A DNA stretch of 64,000 nt from Oscillospiraceae bacterium (lineage in GTDB: Bacteria > Bacillota > Clostridia > Oscillospirales > Oscillospiraceae). Positions 29,165-39,046 of the stretch are shown here, in pieces. A model generated the notes under the pieces. That model was not told where the DNA came from, did not search any database, and saw nothing but the letters and a program-made list of their open reading frames with translations. Location of the stretch: assembly GCA_015068125.1 (NCBI GenBank), contig SVLD01000003.1, positions 47,653 to 111,652 of the forward strand. The letters are read 5' to 3'. A program made the translations under genes and the position numbers. Position 1 is the stretch's first letter. Each line of letters starts with the position of its first letter.

Positions 29165-30027
29165 CATCTGATCTGCTGACAATAGAATCGGAGCTGCCGG
29201 TCAGCGCAGGCGACGATATGCGGCAGTTTTTGCAGGATATCCGCAGCTACCCCAGATTGACTCCTCAGGAGGAAAAGGAACTGGCCCAGCGTTGCGCTGA
29301 GGGGGATGCAGAGGCTATCCGTCATATGGTCAATTCCAATTTGCGGCTTGTGGTGTCCGTGGCCAGGGAGTATGCCGGACGGGGCGTGCCGCTGCTGGAT
29401 CTGATCCAGGAGGGAAGCATCGGTCTGTTGGCCGCCGCCAAGAAATTTGACCATACGCTGGAATTTCGCTTTTCTACATACGCCACCAAGTGGATCCGCC
29501 AGGGCATCACCCGCTGTCTTGCGGATCACGGCCTGATTCGGGTGCCGGCCCATACCGCCGAACGCATCCGCAAGGTCACCTCTGCCCGCACTGAGCTGTT
29601 GCGCGAAAACAGCGCAGAGCCCACGGTGGAGCAGTTGGCGGCGTATTGCCAGATCCCCGTCCAAAAGGTGCAGCAGCTTCTGCAGTACCACCCCCAGACC
29701 TTCTCTCTGGATGCCCCTGTTGGCGAAGATGAGGATGGAACCCTGGCGGCGCTTTTGGAGGATCTGCAATCCCCCCAGCCTTATGAGGAGCTGGTCCGGG
29801 AAGAACTGAATCATACAATGGATACCTTGCTGGCGATGCTGACAGACCGGCAGCAGCAGGTACTGCGGCTGCATTTCGGCATGGCTGACGGCGTGTGCCA
29901 TTCCTTAGGCGAGATCGGCGAAATGCTGGGCATTTCCAAGGAACGGGCCCGGCAGATCGAACGGCAAGCCATGGACAAGCTGCAGACTCTGGGCGCCAGC
30001 ATGGGATTGGAGGATTTTTTGGAATGA
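29161..30027 (+). CDS. rpoD: sigma-70 family factor (RpoD-like, lacks region 1.1)
   Basis: Region 2 LDLIQEGSIGLLAAAKKFDHTLEFRFSTYATKWIRQGI; region 4 SLGEIGEMLGISKERARQIERQAMDKL; directly after dnaG. Confidence 0.85.
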   Translation: MTSDLLTIESELPVSAGDDMRQFLQDIRSYPRLTPQEEKELAQRCAEGDAEAIRHMVNSNLRLVVSVAREYAGRGVPLLDLIQEGSIGLLAAAKKFDHTLEFRFSTYATKWIRQGITRCLADHGLIRVPAHTAERIRKVTSARTELLRENSAEPTVEQLAAYCQIPVQKVQQLLQYHPQTFSLDAPVGEDEDGTLAALLEDLQSPQPYEELVREELNHTMDTLLAMLTDRQQQVLRLHFGMADGVCHSLGEIGEMLGISKERARQIERQAMDKLQTLGASMGLEDFLE

Positions 30028-31058
30028 ACCAATTGGATATTACCTTTGACCCAGCACCCTGGGAGGGGATCCTGGGAGGGTTGCCCAGGGGGGCGGAGCT
30101 GTCCGCTGCCCGGTTTCTGACATTGATGGAACCGGAATCCGAAGACGCTGTTATGGATGCTTTGGAGCTTCTGGAAGAAAAGGATATTTTGCTTTCCCTG
30201 GGGGATCTGCCCCAGGCAGCTTCCTCTGCCGAAATGGCAGTGCGCCTGCGTCAGGAAGCCCAATTATGTAAGGAAAACCGACTGCCTCATGGCCTGGAGG
30301 AGAATGATCCTCTCCGGCTGTATCTGGAAGAGCTGGCGGCAATGCCGACTTCCGGCGATTCTCAGGTTTTGGCAGAACAAAGTCTCGCCGGAGATGAAAA
30401 TGCCCGCTTTGCCCTGACCAATCTGATGCTGGGTCAGGTGGTGCGGCAGTCCTTTTCCCTGGCAGGTCAGGGGGTACTGCTGATGGATCTGATTCAGGAG
30501 GGCAGCCTGGCTCTCTGGAAAGCGATTTTGGAGTATACCGGCGGCGATTTTGAAAGCTACTGCTGCCGCTGCATCCGCAGAACCCTTGCCAAAACCGTGG
30601 TGCTGCAGGCTCGCGCCAACGGCGTAGGACAGCGGCTCCGCCAGGCTATGGAAGACTACCGCAGTGTGGACGAACGACTTCTTGGAGAGCTTGGAAGAAA
30701 TCCCACTCTGGAGGAAATCGCGGATGCTCTGCATATGACCCCGGAGGTGGCCGCCAGTGTGGCAGAAAATCTGGAAGCTGCCCGGATGATGAGCCGTGCC
30801 AAGGCGCAGCCGGAGGATACCCCTCAGGAGGAAGAACAGGCAGTGGAGGACACCGCCTATTTCCAGATGCGTCAGCGGATCTCTGAGCTGCTTTCTTCCC
30901 TGGAGGAAGCCGATGTGCAGCTTCTGAACCTGCGCTTCGGTTTAGAGGGTGGCTTGCCCATGAGTCCCGAGGAAACCGGCAAACGGCTGGGACTGACCGC
31001 TTCAGAGGTAGTGGCTCGTGAGGCTGCTGCTCTGACAAAGCTGCGAAAAGAAGGATAA
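30024..31058 (+). CDS. degenerate sigma-70-like protein
   Basis: LLMDLIQEGSLALWKAILEYTGGDFESY aligns to region 2, LGRNPTLEEIADAL to region 3, LNLRFGLEGGLPMSPEETGKRLGLTASEV to region 4; ATGA overlap with upstream gene. Confidence 0.75.
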   Translation: MNQLDITFDPAPWEGILGGLPRGAELSAARFLTLMEPESEDAVMDALELLEEKDILLSLGDLPQAASSAEMAVRLRQEAQLCKENRLPHGLEENDPLRLYLEELAAMPTSGDSQVLAEQSLAGDENARFALTNLMLGQVVRQSFSLAGQGVLLMDLIQEGSLALWKAILEYTGGDFESYCCRCIRRTLAKTVVLQARANGVGQRLRQAMEDYRSVDERLLGELGRNPTLEEIADALHMTPEVAASVAENLEAARMMSRAKAQPEDTPQEEEQAVEDTAYFQMRQRISELLSSLEEADVQLLNLRFGLEGGLPMSPEETGKRLGLTASEVVAREAAALTKLRKEG

Positions 31059-31077
31059 ACAAAGGAAGGTCAATATT

Positions 31078-31758
31078 ATGGCTAAGACATTTTCCATCGC
31101 CATTGACGGCCCTGCCGGCGCGGGTAAAAGCACCATCGCCAAGCGGCTGGCAAAGGAACTGGGATATTACTATGTAGATACCGGTGCCATCTACCGCACC
31201 GTAGCGTATTTCCTGGATCTTTTGGGCGTCAGCCCCAAGGATGTGGACGGCGTTGAGCGATACATCGACGAACTGACCATCGGCATCGAGTACGATGAAG
31301 AGGGCGTTCAGCACATGATCATGAACGGTATGGATGTAACCGGGGACATTCGCACCCAGGATATTTCTCAGAAAGCCAGCCTGGTCTCCGCCCATGGCGT
31401 TGTCCGTGGCGTTCTGCTGGATATGCAGCGGGATGTGGCCAAGGCTCACAATGTCATTATGGACGGCCGGGATATCGGCACTGTGGTGCTGCCCAAGGCG
31501 GATATAAAGATCTTCCTGACAGCTTCTGCCGAAGTCCGGGCACAGCGCCGTACCGATGAATTGCTGGCTAAGGGTCAAAAGGCTAATTACGCCCAGATTC
31601 TCAAGGAGATCCAGCAGCGGGATTATCAGGATACCCACCGGGAGCTGGCGCCCCTGAAAATGGCCAAGGATTCCATCAAGGTGGATACCTCCGAGCTGGA
31701 TATCGACGGTGTTGTGGAGACCATTCGCAAGATCGTTACGGAGAAGATCCCGGTATGA
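31078..31758 (+). CDS. cmk: cytidylate kinase
   Basis: FSIAIDGPAGAGKSTIAKRLAKELGYYYVDTGAIYRTVA, DGRDIGTVVLPKADIKIFLTA. Confidence 0.96.
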   Translation: MAKTFSIAIDGPAGAGKSTIAKRLAKELGYYYVDTGAIYRTVAYFLDLLGVSPKDVDGVERYIDELTIGIEYDEEGVQHMIMNGMDVTGDIRTQDISQKASLVSAHGVVRGVLLDMQRDVAKAHNVIMDGRDIGTVVLPKADIKIFLTASAEVRAQRRTDELLAKGQKANYAQILKEIQQRDYQDTHRELAPLKMAKDSIKVDTSELDIDGVVETIRKIVTEKIPV

Positions 31759-33728
31759 TTACAGTAGCCAAAAGTGCAGGCTTCTGCTTCGGCGTGAACC
31801 GGGCAGTGGAAACCGTGGAAAAAGCTGCCGCATCGGGAAACAAGGTGGTCACCCTGGGGCCCATTATCCATAACCGCCATGTGGTGGAAAAATTTGAAGC
31901 ACTGGGCGTGTCTGTTATCGATTCTCCGGAGCAGGCGCAGCCGGGGATGACGGTTATCATCCGTTCCCATGGCGTCTCCAGATCGGTCCAGGAGCAGCTT
32001 CAGTCCCGGGGCGTGGAGATCATAGATGCCACTTGCCCCTTCGTGAAGCGGATCCACGGAATCGTGGAAAAGGCTGAAATTGAGGGCAGACTCCCGGTGA
32101 TCATCGGCACACGCTCCCATCCTGAGGTGGAGGGCATCGCCGGCTGGTGCAGCCAGTGCCAAATTTTCGAAACCCCCGAAGAACTGTCTGATTGGGTAAA
32201 ATCCGGGGAAATTGACCCGAATTTGCCAATTTGCATGGTTTGCCAGACAACTTCCACTGAATCTTTGTGGAAAAAAAGCGTTCAAATTGCAAAAAAAGAG
32301 TTTACTAATGTAAAAATTTTTGATACAATATGCAAAGCGACGGAATTTCGGCAGACAGAAGCGGCGCACTTAAGTGCCCAAAGTCAGGCCATGGTGGTGG
32401 TAGGAGATGCCAAAAGCTCCAATACCGGCCGCCTGGCAAGCATCTGCCGTGAGCACTGCCCCAAGGTCATCCTGGTGGATAACGCCACTGAACTGGATGG
32501 GGAATTTTTCCGGGGCGTGCGTGAAGTTGGAATCACTGCCGGTGCATCAACTCCGGCGTGGATAATAAAGGAGGTCAATAAGACTATGAGCGAAATTATC
32601 AATGCTGATGCTGTGCAGGAGGAAACCTTTGAGGCACTCCTGGAGCAGTCCATCAAGACTTTAAATACAGGAGATAAGGTTATCGGAACCGTTACCGGTA
32701 TTGGCAACACCGAAGTCCAGGTCGACCTGGGCACCAAGCATGCTGGCTACATTCCCTACGACGAAGTCAGCGCCGATCCTTCTGTGAAGCCTGAGGACAT
32801 TCTCCATGTGGGCGACGAGATTGAGGTCTTCGTTGTGCGCGTCAACGACCAGGAAGGCACTGTTCAGCTGTCCAAGAAGAAGCTGGACGGCATGAAGATC
32901 TGGGACGACATGGCTACTTACGTGGAGGAGAAGACCACCATCGAAGGCGTCATCACCGAAGAGAACAAGGGCGGCCTGGTTGCTACCGTTAAGGGCATCC
33001 GTGTGTTCATCCCCGCTTCCCAGTCCGGCGTTGCCAAGGGTGGCGACATGGCCGGTATGGTCGGCAAGACTGTCAACCTGAAGGTTACCGAGGTCAACCG
33101 TCCCCGCCGCCGCGTCATCGGCTCCATCCGTGCTGCCAGCTCCGAGGAGCGCAAGGCATTCCAGGAGAAGATCTGGGCCGAGATCGAGGAAGGCAAGAAG
33201 TACCACGGCACCGTTAAGTCCCTGACTTCTTACGGCGCATTTGTGGACATCGGCGGTGTTGACGGCATGGTTCACGTTTCCGAGCTGAGCTGGAACCGCA
33301 TCAAGACTCCCGCTGACGTTGTGAAGGTTGGCGACGAGATCGATGTTTATGTTATTTCCTTTGACGCTGAGAAGCGCAAGATCTCCCTGGGCTACAAGAC
33401 CGCTGAGATGAACCCCTGGAATCAGTTCATGACCAACTACAATGTTGGTGATGTTGTGGATGCCAAGATCGTCAAGCTGATGACCTTCGGCGCTTTCGCT
33501 GAGATCCTGCCCGGCGTTGACGGCTTGATCCACATTTCCCAGATTGCTGACCGCCGCATCGGCAAGCCCGAGGATGTCCTGTCCGAAGGCCAGAGCGTGC
33601 AGGTCAAGATCACCGATGTGGACGCTGAGAACAAGCGCATCTCCCTGTCCATCCGCGCTCTGCTGGAGCCCGTAGCTGAGGAAACCGAAGAAGCTGCAGA
33701 AGAAGTCGCTGAGACTGAAGCTGAGTAA
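31755..33728 (+). CDS. ispH-rpsA: bifunctional IspH (HMBPP reductase) / ribosomal protein S1 fusion
   Basis: N-terminus [23 protein letters not shown] (IspH); C-terminus with S1 repeats ([29 protein letters not shown]-like). Confidence 0.95.
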   Translation: [657 protein letters not shown]

Positions 33729-33740
33729 AAAATCTATGGA

Positions 33741-33774
33741 TACCGGGGCTGGCAAAGTGCCGGCCCCGGTATTT
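33741..33774 (+). terminator. GC-rich hairpin after ispH-rpsA
   Basis: taccggggctggca-aag-tgccggccccggtattt. Confidence 0.65.
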
Positions 33775-33813
33775 GTATACGTGAAGATCCCTTTAATAAA
33801 TGAGGTAAAAAAT

Positions 33814-34083
33814 ATGAAAGCAATCGTTACAGTTGTCGGTAAAGACCGTGTGGGCATCATCGCCGGTGTCTGCATTAAGCTGGCTGAGTATAATGTCAAT
33901 GTCCTGGACATCAGCCAGACCGTTATGCAGGGCTATTTCACCATGATGATGGCCGTGGATGTATCCGCCTGCAATGTTCCCTTGGCCCAGCTGAGCAAGG
34001 ATATGGAGCAGGCCGGCACGGATATGGGCCTTTCCATCCGGGTTCAGCGGGAAGATATCTTCGAAGCCATGCATCGCATCTGA
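33814..34083 (+). CDS. ACT domain protein (UPF0237)
   Basis: MKAIVTVVGKDRVGIIAGVCIKLAEYNVNVLDISQTVM. Confidence 0.92.
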   Translation: MKAIVTVVGKDRVGIIAGVCIKLAEYNVNVLDISQTVMQGYFTMMMAVDVSACNVPLAQLSKDMEQAGTDMGLSIRVQREDIFEAMHRI

Positions 34084-34091
34084 GGTAGAGT

Positions 34092-35450
34092 ATGCTGAAT
34101 CAAAAGGACATTTTACAAACTCTGGATATGATCGACAAGCGCCACCTGGATATCCGGACCATCACCATGGGCATCAGCCTGTTGGACTGCTGTGATCCGA
34201 GCCTTGAGGTTTGCTGTCGGAAAATATACGATAAGATCACCCGCTGTGCAAAGGATCTGGTAAAGGTGGGTGAGGATATCGAGCGGGAATTTGGTATTCC
34301 CATTGTCAACAAGCGCATTTCCGTCACCCCCATCGCCCTGGTGGCAGGCGCTTGCGAAGCGGATTCCTACGTGGAGATCGCCAAAACAATGGATGCTGCC
34401 GCCAAAAAGTGCGGTGTCAATTTTATTGGTGGCTTTTCTGCTTTGGTGCAGAAGGGCTGCACCGCTGGCGACTGGAAGCTGATCCGCTCCATCCCGGAAG
34501 CCATGGCATCCACCGACTGCGTTTGCGCCAGTGTCAATGTGGGCTCCACCAAGGCCGGCATCAATATGGACGCCGTTGCGGAAATGGGAAGAATTATTAA
34601 GAAAACCGCAGAAATCACAGCGGATGACGACGGTTTGGGCTGCGCAAAGTTGGTTGTGTTCGCCAATGCCGTAGAGGATAACCCCTTCATGGCGGGTGCT
34701 TTCCATGGTGTCGGCGAGCCGGAGTGCGTACTGAATGTGGGCGTTTCCGGCCCCGGCGTAGTGTACCATGCCCTGCAGAGCGTCAAGGGTCAGCCCTTTG
34801 ATGTTGTTGCGGAAACCGTTAAGAAAACCGCCTTCCAGATCACCCGGATGGGTCAGATCGTGGGCGTGGAGGCATCCCAACGGCTGGGCGTGCCCTTTGG
34901 CATTGTGGACCTGAGCCTGGCACCCACTCCCGCGGTAGGCGATAGTGTTGCCCGGATCCTGGAGGAAATGGGCCTGGAGGTTTGCGGTACCCACGGTACT
35001 ACTGCCGCCCTGGCATTGCTCAATGACGCGGTCAAAAAGGGCGGCGTCATGGCATCCAACCATGTTGGTGGCCTTTCCGGCGCTTTTATCCCCGTGTCTG
35101 AGGACGAGGGCATGATCGCCGCCGCGGAATCCGGTACGCTGACCCTTTCCAAACTGGAAGCCATGACCTGCGTTTGCTCTGTGGGCTTGGATATGATTGC
35201 CGTTCCCGGAGATACCTCTGCAGAAACCATTTCCGCTATCATTGCGGACGAAGCGGCTATCGGAATGGTCAATTCCAAGACCACTGCCGTCCGTATCATT
35301 CCTGCCCCCAATAAGGTGGTGGGCGATCGGGTGGAAATGGGCGGCTTACTGGGCAGCGCCCCGGTGATGCCGGTGCATCCGGAGTCCAGTGCGGCATTTG
35401 TCAGCCGTGGCGGACGGATTCCCGCACCGCTGCAGAGCCTGAAGAATTGA
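34092..35450 (+). CDS. UPF0210/DUF711 (PFL family) protein
   Basis: [17 protein letters not shown], long conserved ORF directly after UPF0237, a conserved pairing. Confidence 0.9.
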   Translation: MLNQKDILQTLDMIDKRHLDIRTITMGISLLDCCDPSLEVCCRKIYDKITRCAKDLVKVGEDIEREFGIPIVNKRISVTPIALVAGACEADSYVEIAKTMDAAAKKCGVNFIGGFSALVQKGCTAGDWKLIRSIPEAMASTDCVCASVNVGSTKAGINMDAVAEMGRIIKKTAEITADDDGLGCAKLVVFANAVEDNPFMAGAFHGVGEPECVLNVGVSGPGVVYHALQSVKGQPFDVVAETVKKTAFQITRMGQIVGVEASQRLGVPFGIVDLSLAPTPAVGDSVARILEEMGLEVCGTHGTTAALALLNDAVKKGGVMASNHVGGLSGAFIPVSEDEGMIAAAESGTLTLSKLEAMTCVCSVGLDMIAVPGDTSAETISAIIADEAAIGMVNSKTTAVRIIPAPNKVVGDRVEMGGLLGSAPVMPVHPESSAAFVSRGGRIPAPLQSLKN

Positions 35451-35451
35451 T

Positions 35452-36285
35452 ATGAAAATCTGGATTCTTGTCCTGTGTGGCCTGCTGGCGGCACTGCTGG
35501 TTCTGGCGTTGCTTCTGCCGCTTGTTACCACAGAAACACCGGCGGGGGAGAGTAACCCCACAGAAGTTTCCCAACCGGTTACAGAAGTGCCAACGCAGCC
35601 GTCAGTACCGGTGAAACCCACAGCGCAGCCCAATTCTTTCCGTCCTGCAGACTTTGCCTATGATGGGGACTATCTGTCCTGCCTTACCGTGCCTTACAAA
35701 CTGGGCATCGATGTTTCCAAGTACCAGCAGAATGTGGATTGGCAGAAGGTGGCCGATGCCGGCATTACCTTTGTTGTTATCCGCATCGGCGGCAGGGGAT
35801 ACGGCCAGTCCGGCGCCCTGTATGCTGACGAACTGGCGCAAAGCCATTATGATGGCGCAAAGGCCGCCGGGTTGCAGGTTGGTGCGTATTTCTTCTCCCA
35901 GGCTGTTTCCGTTGCGGAAGCCCGGGAGGAGGCGGCATATGCCCTGGAGCTGACCAAAGAATGGGGACTGGATATGCCCATCGTCTTTGATTGGGAGTAT
36001 GTCAGCGACACCGCCAGAACGGCCCATTCCGATGCCGAAACCGTCACCGCCTGCGCCGCCGCTTTCTGCGACCGCATCCTGGAGTCAGGGAAGCAGGCTA
36101 TGATCTATGTCCGCCCGGAATTGGAGAAGCTCCAGTTGGATGAACTGACGCAGTATCAACAATGGGTTGCCTGGTACAGCGATACCATGGATTATCCCTA
36201 TCATTTCGATATGTGGCAGTATACCAAGACTGGCAGCGTGCCGGGAATCTCCGGCAATGTGGATATCAATTTGTTTTTGCCTTAA
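35452..36285 (+). CDS. GH25 family lysozyme, membrane-anchored/secreted
   Basis: LGIDVSKYQQNVDWQKVADAGITFVVIRIGGRGY, YFFSQAVSVAEAREEA, DWEYV. Confidence 0.93.
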   Translation: MKIWILVLCGLLAALLVLALLLPLVTTETPAGESNPTEVSQPVTEVPTQPSVPVKPTAQPNSFRPADFAYDGDYLSCLTVPYKLGIDVSKYQQNVDWQKVADAGITFVVIRIGGRGYGQSGALYADELAQSHYDGAKAAGLQVGAYFFSQAVSVAEAREEAAYALELTKEWGLDMPIVFDWEYVSDTARTAHSDAETVTACAAAFCDRILESGKQAMIYVRPELEKLQLDELTQYQQWVAWYSDTMDYPYHFDMWQYTKTGSVPGISGNVDINLFLP

Positions 36286-36287
36286 TA

Positions 36288-36324
36288 AAAAATCGGTGCG
36301 TTTTTACGCACCGATTTTTTTATT
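36288..36324. terminator. bidirectional terminator
   Basis: aaaaaatcggtgcg-ttttta-cgcaccgattttttt. Confidence 0.88.
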
Positions 36325-37537
36325 TCGCAGATAATTCCACAGCATGCCGCAGAATGGTAAAGGGGGGCACCTGCTTGGGCAGGGGAATGTAAAATTTGGA
36401 CTGAGGGGTTCTGGGCTCTGCCAGAGGATTGCCCTCGATGTCCGTCATGTTACCGGCGGTGATGGCGAAAGGCCGCATATCCGGTCCAACTACCTCCAAG
36501 GTCTCTCCCTTAGAGAACTTGTTTCGCAGACTGCACAGCGCCAAGCCGTTTTCGTCACAGCTTTCCACAATGGCGCAAATTTGCCATTCCCGTATGTACC
36601 GGGAGTTTTCCGTGTACTGACCCGGCTCGCCATAGTAAAAGCCGGTGGAGTAGATCCGGTGGGAAACATGCTCCACTTCATCCCGCCACACAGGATCAAT
36701 GGAGCGCCCGGCGGCAATATCGTCGATGCAGTGCCGGTAAGCGCCGGTGACAATGGCGGCATAGTAGGCGGATTTCGCCCGGCCTTCGATCTTAATGCAG
36801 TCCACGCCGGCGTCCATCAGATCGTCCAGATGGTCGATCATGCACATATCCCGGGAATTGAGGATGTAAGTGCCCTTTTCGTCCTCATAAACAGGGAAGT
36901 ACTCCCCGGGACGTTTTTCCTCCATCAGCGCGTACTGATAGCGGCAGGGCTGGGCGCAGGCACCCCGATTGGAATCCCGTCCGGTCATGTAGTTGCTGAG
37001 CAGGCATCTGCCGGAGTAGCTGACGCACATGGCGCCGTGACCAAAGGTTTCGATTTCCAGTTCCTTGGGGGTATTCTGCCGGATGGTGCGGATCTCTTCC
37101 AGATTCAGTTCCCGTGCTAAAACCACCCGGGTTGCGCCCAGGTCATACCAGGCCCTGGCGCATGCATAGTTAGCGATGGATTGCTGGGTGGAGATGTGCC
37201 GCTGGCACTTGGGGGCGTATTTCCCGGCCAGGGTAAAGGCACCCATATCCGCCACGATCAGGGCATCCACCTGGGCATCCTGGAGCTGTTCCAGATATTC
37301 CGGCAGATGCCGAATTTCGTCGTTTCGGGGCATGGTGTTCACTGTTACATGAACCTTCACGCCTTTGCTATGGGCGTATTCCACAGCTTTGGGCAGCTCC
37401 TCCGGGGTGAAATTACCCGCAAAGGAGCGCATGCCGAAGCTGGTGCCAGCCAGATATACCGCGTCCGCGCCATACAGTACGGCCATTTTCAGCCGTTCCA
37501 TATCGCCTGCGGGGCTCAGTAGTTCTAATTTTGCCAT
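36320..37537 (-). CDS. U32 family peptidase
   Basis: ELLSPAGDMERLKMAVLYGADAVYLAG, ETFGHGAMCVSYSGRCLLSNYMTGRDSNRGACAQPCR. Confidence 0.95.
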   Translation of the reverse strand: MAKLELLSPAGDMERLKMAVLYGADAVYLAGTSFGMRSFAGNFTPEELPKAVEYAHSKGVKVHVTVNTMPRNDEIRHLPEYLEQLQDAQVDALIVADMGAFTLAGKYAPKCQRHISTQQSIANYACARAWYDLGATRVVLARELNLEEIRTIRQNTPKELEIETFGHGAMCVSYSGRCLLSNYMTGRDSNRGACAQPCRYQYALMEEKRPGEYFPVYEDEKGTYILNSRDMCMIDHLDDLMDAGVDCIKIEGRAKSAYYAAIVTGAYRHCIDDIAAGRSIDPVWRDEVEHVSHRIYSTGFYYGEPGQYTENSRYIREWQICAIVESCDENGLALCSLRNKFSKGETLEVVGPDMRPFAITAGNMTDIEGNPLAEPRTPQSKFYIPLPKQVPPFTILRHAVELSAK

Positions 37538-37538
37538 G

Positions 37539-39032
37539 TTATTTCCTCAGGGACTCCACCTTGTCCTGATGTTCCTTCAATGTGGCAGAGAACAGATGCT
37601 CGCCAATGCTGGGATCCAGAACAAAGTAGTAATAGTTGGTGTCCACCGGGCTCAGGGAAGCCATGATGGCGGAGATACCGGGGTTCGCGATGGGGCCGAT
37701 GGGCAAACCCTTTGTTACATAGGTGTTATAAGGGCTTTCCAGCTTATAATCCTCAGCGGTCAAATTCTGCTTGCCGCCGTGGGCGTAGACCACGGTGGCG
37801 TCACTGTTCAGATAGGGGAACTCATTGGCTTTGCACAGACGGTTGTAGAATACCGACGCAATATCGTAGTTTTCGCCGCTGTGGGCGCTTTCCTTCTGAA
37901 CGATGGAAGCCATGGTGATCACATCGTAGAGGGTCATTTTGTTCTCATCGATATAGTCCTGACCGTAGCCGTTTCTCCGCATCTTTGCGGCCAGCTTTTC
38001 GTTTAGCGTATCGATGTGTGCGATGAGCTCCTCGTCCACCTGATCCTCAAACCGGGACAGAAGTTTGTCGAAAATACGCTGCGGGGTGTCGTTGGTGTAA
38101 AATTCGTAGGTGTCGGGGAACAGGAAGCCCTCCAGGCAGTATTTTATGCCTCTGGGAACGCCCTCCAGGAAATCATAGCTGGAGAATTGGCTGCTGGCGG
38201 CATAGCTTTCCAGGGTAGATACGGCGCAGACACCCTTGGATTCCAGCAGTGCATAGATCTGAGCGCAGGTATAACCTTCGGGGATGATGACCTCCACAGT
38301 TTCCCGGTAAGAAGAGGATGCGGACATACCGCTGACCAATGCGTGATAGTCATACTGGCTGTTCAGCACAAAGGTTCCTGCGCTGATCTTTTCCTCTGCT
38401 TTGGCAAGTCCGGCATAGAGCTTAAACAGCCCCTTGTACTGGATCAGCCCGGCATCGTACAGCTTATCGGTAATGCTGTCTACCGTGTCGTCTTCCGTAA
38501 TGGTAATGGTAATAGACTGATCGGGTCTGCCGAAGGCCAGAATATCTGCGGCGCAGATCCAGGCCAGTCTGCCCAGGGAAACACCGATCATCACAGCGAT
38601 CACCAGCCAGATGCCGGTGGAGAGAATATGGGGAAGACCAAATAGGCCGTAGCCCTTTTTTCCCTTGGGGCGAACTTTACGAACGGGATGATCCGGATCG
38701 GATTCTTCCTCATCTTCGTAAAATTCCTCATCATCTTCCGAATATTCCTCGTCGGAATCATAGTCTTCCTCAGAATATTCTTCCCTGTATTCATCGTCAA
38801 AGGCAGGCTCGATCTCGTTCTCCTGAAGGCTGGATTCCTTCTGCCAATCCTCATCTAAGGTTTCGTGGAGAATTTTCTCCAATTCCTCGTCAGAGATGCT
38901 GCTTTCCTCGCCGGAATCTGCCGCAGCTTCGCCCGCATCCAATTCAGAGCGCTTCTCAACGGCACCCAGAATCTCGTCCAGCCAGGACAGATCCTCGGAT
39001 TCGTTGCTCATTTTTTCCTTTTCGTTATCCAT
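37539..39032 (-). CDS. mltG: endolytic transglycosylase MltG with acidic cytoplasmic extension
   Basis: ILASIVQKESAH-like ITMASIVQKESAHSGENYDIASVFYNRL, TYVTKGLPIGPIANPGISAI. Confidence 0.92.
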   Translation of the reverse strand: MDNEKEKMSNESEDLSWLDEILGAVEKRSELDAGEAAADSGEESSISDEELEKILHETLDEDWQKESSLQENEIEPAFDDEYREEYSEEDYDSDEEYSEDDEEFYEDEEESDPDHPVRKVRPKGKKGYGLFGLPHILSTGIWLVIAVMIGVSLGRLAWICAADILAFGRPDQSITITITEDDTVDSITDKLYDAGLIQYKGLFKLYAGLAKAEEKISAGTFVLNSQYDYHALVSGMSASSSYRETVEVIIPEGYTCAQIYALLESKGVCAVSTLESYAASSQFSSYDFLEGVPRGIKYCLEGFLFPDTYEFYTNDTPQRIFDKLLSRFEDQVDEELIAHIDTLNEKLAAKMRRNGYGQDYIDENKMTLYDVITMASIVQKESAHSGENYDIASVFYNRLCKANEFPYLNSDATVVYAHGGKQNLTAEDYKLESPYNTYVTKGLPIGPIANPGISAIMASLSPVDTNYYYFVLDPSIGEHLFSATLKEHQDKVESLRK

Positions 39033-39046
39033 AACGATTCCTCCTG

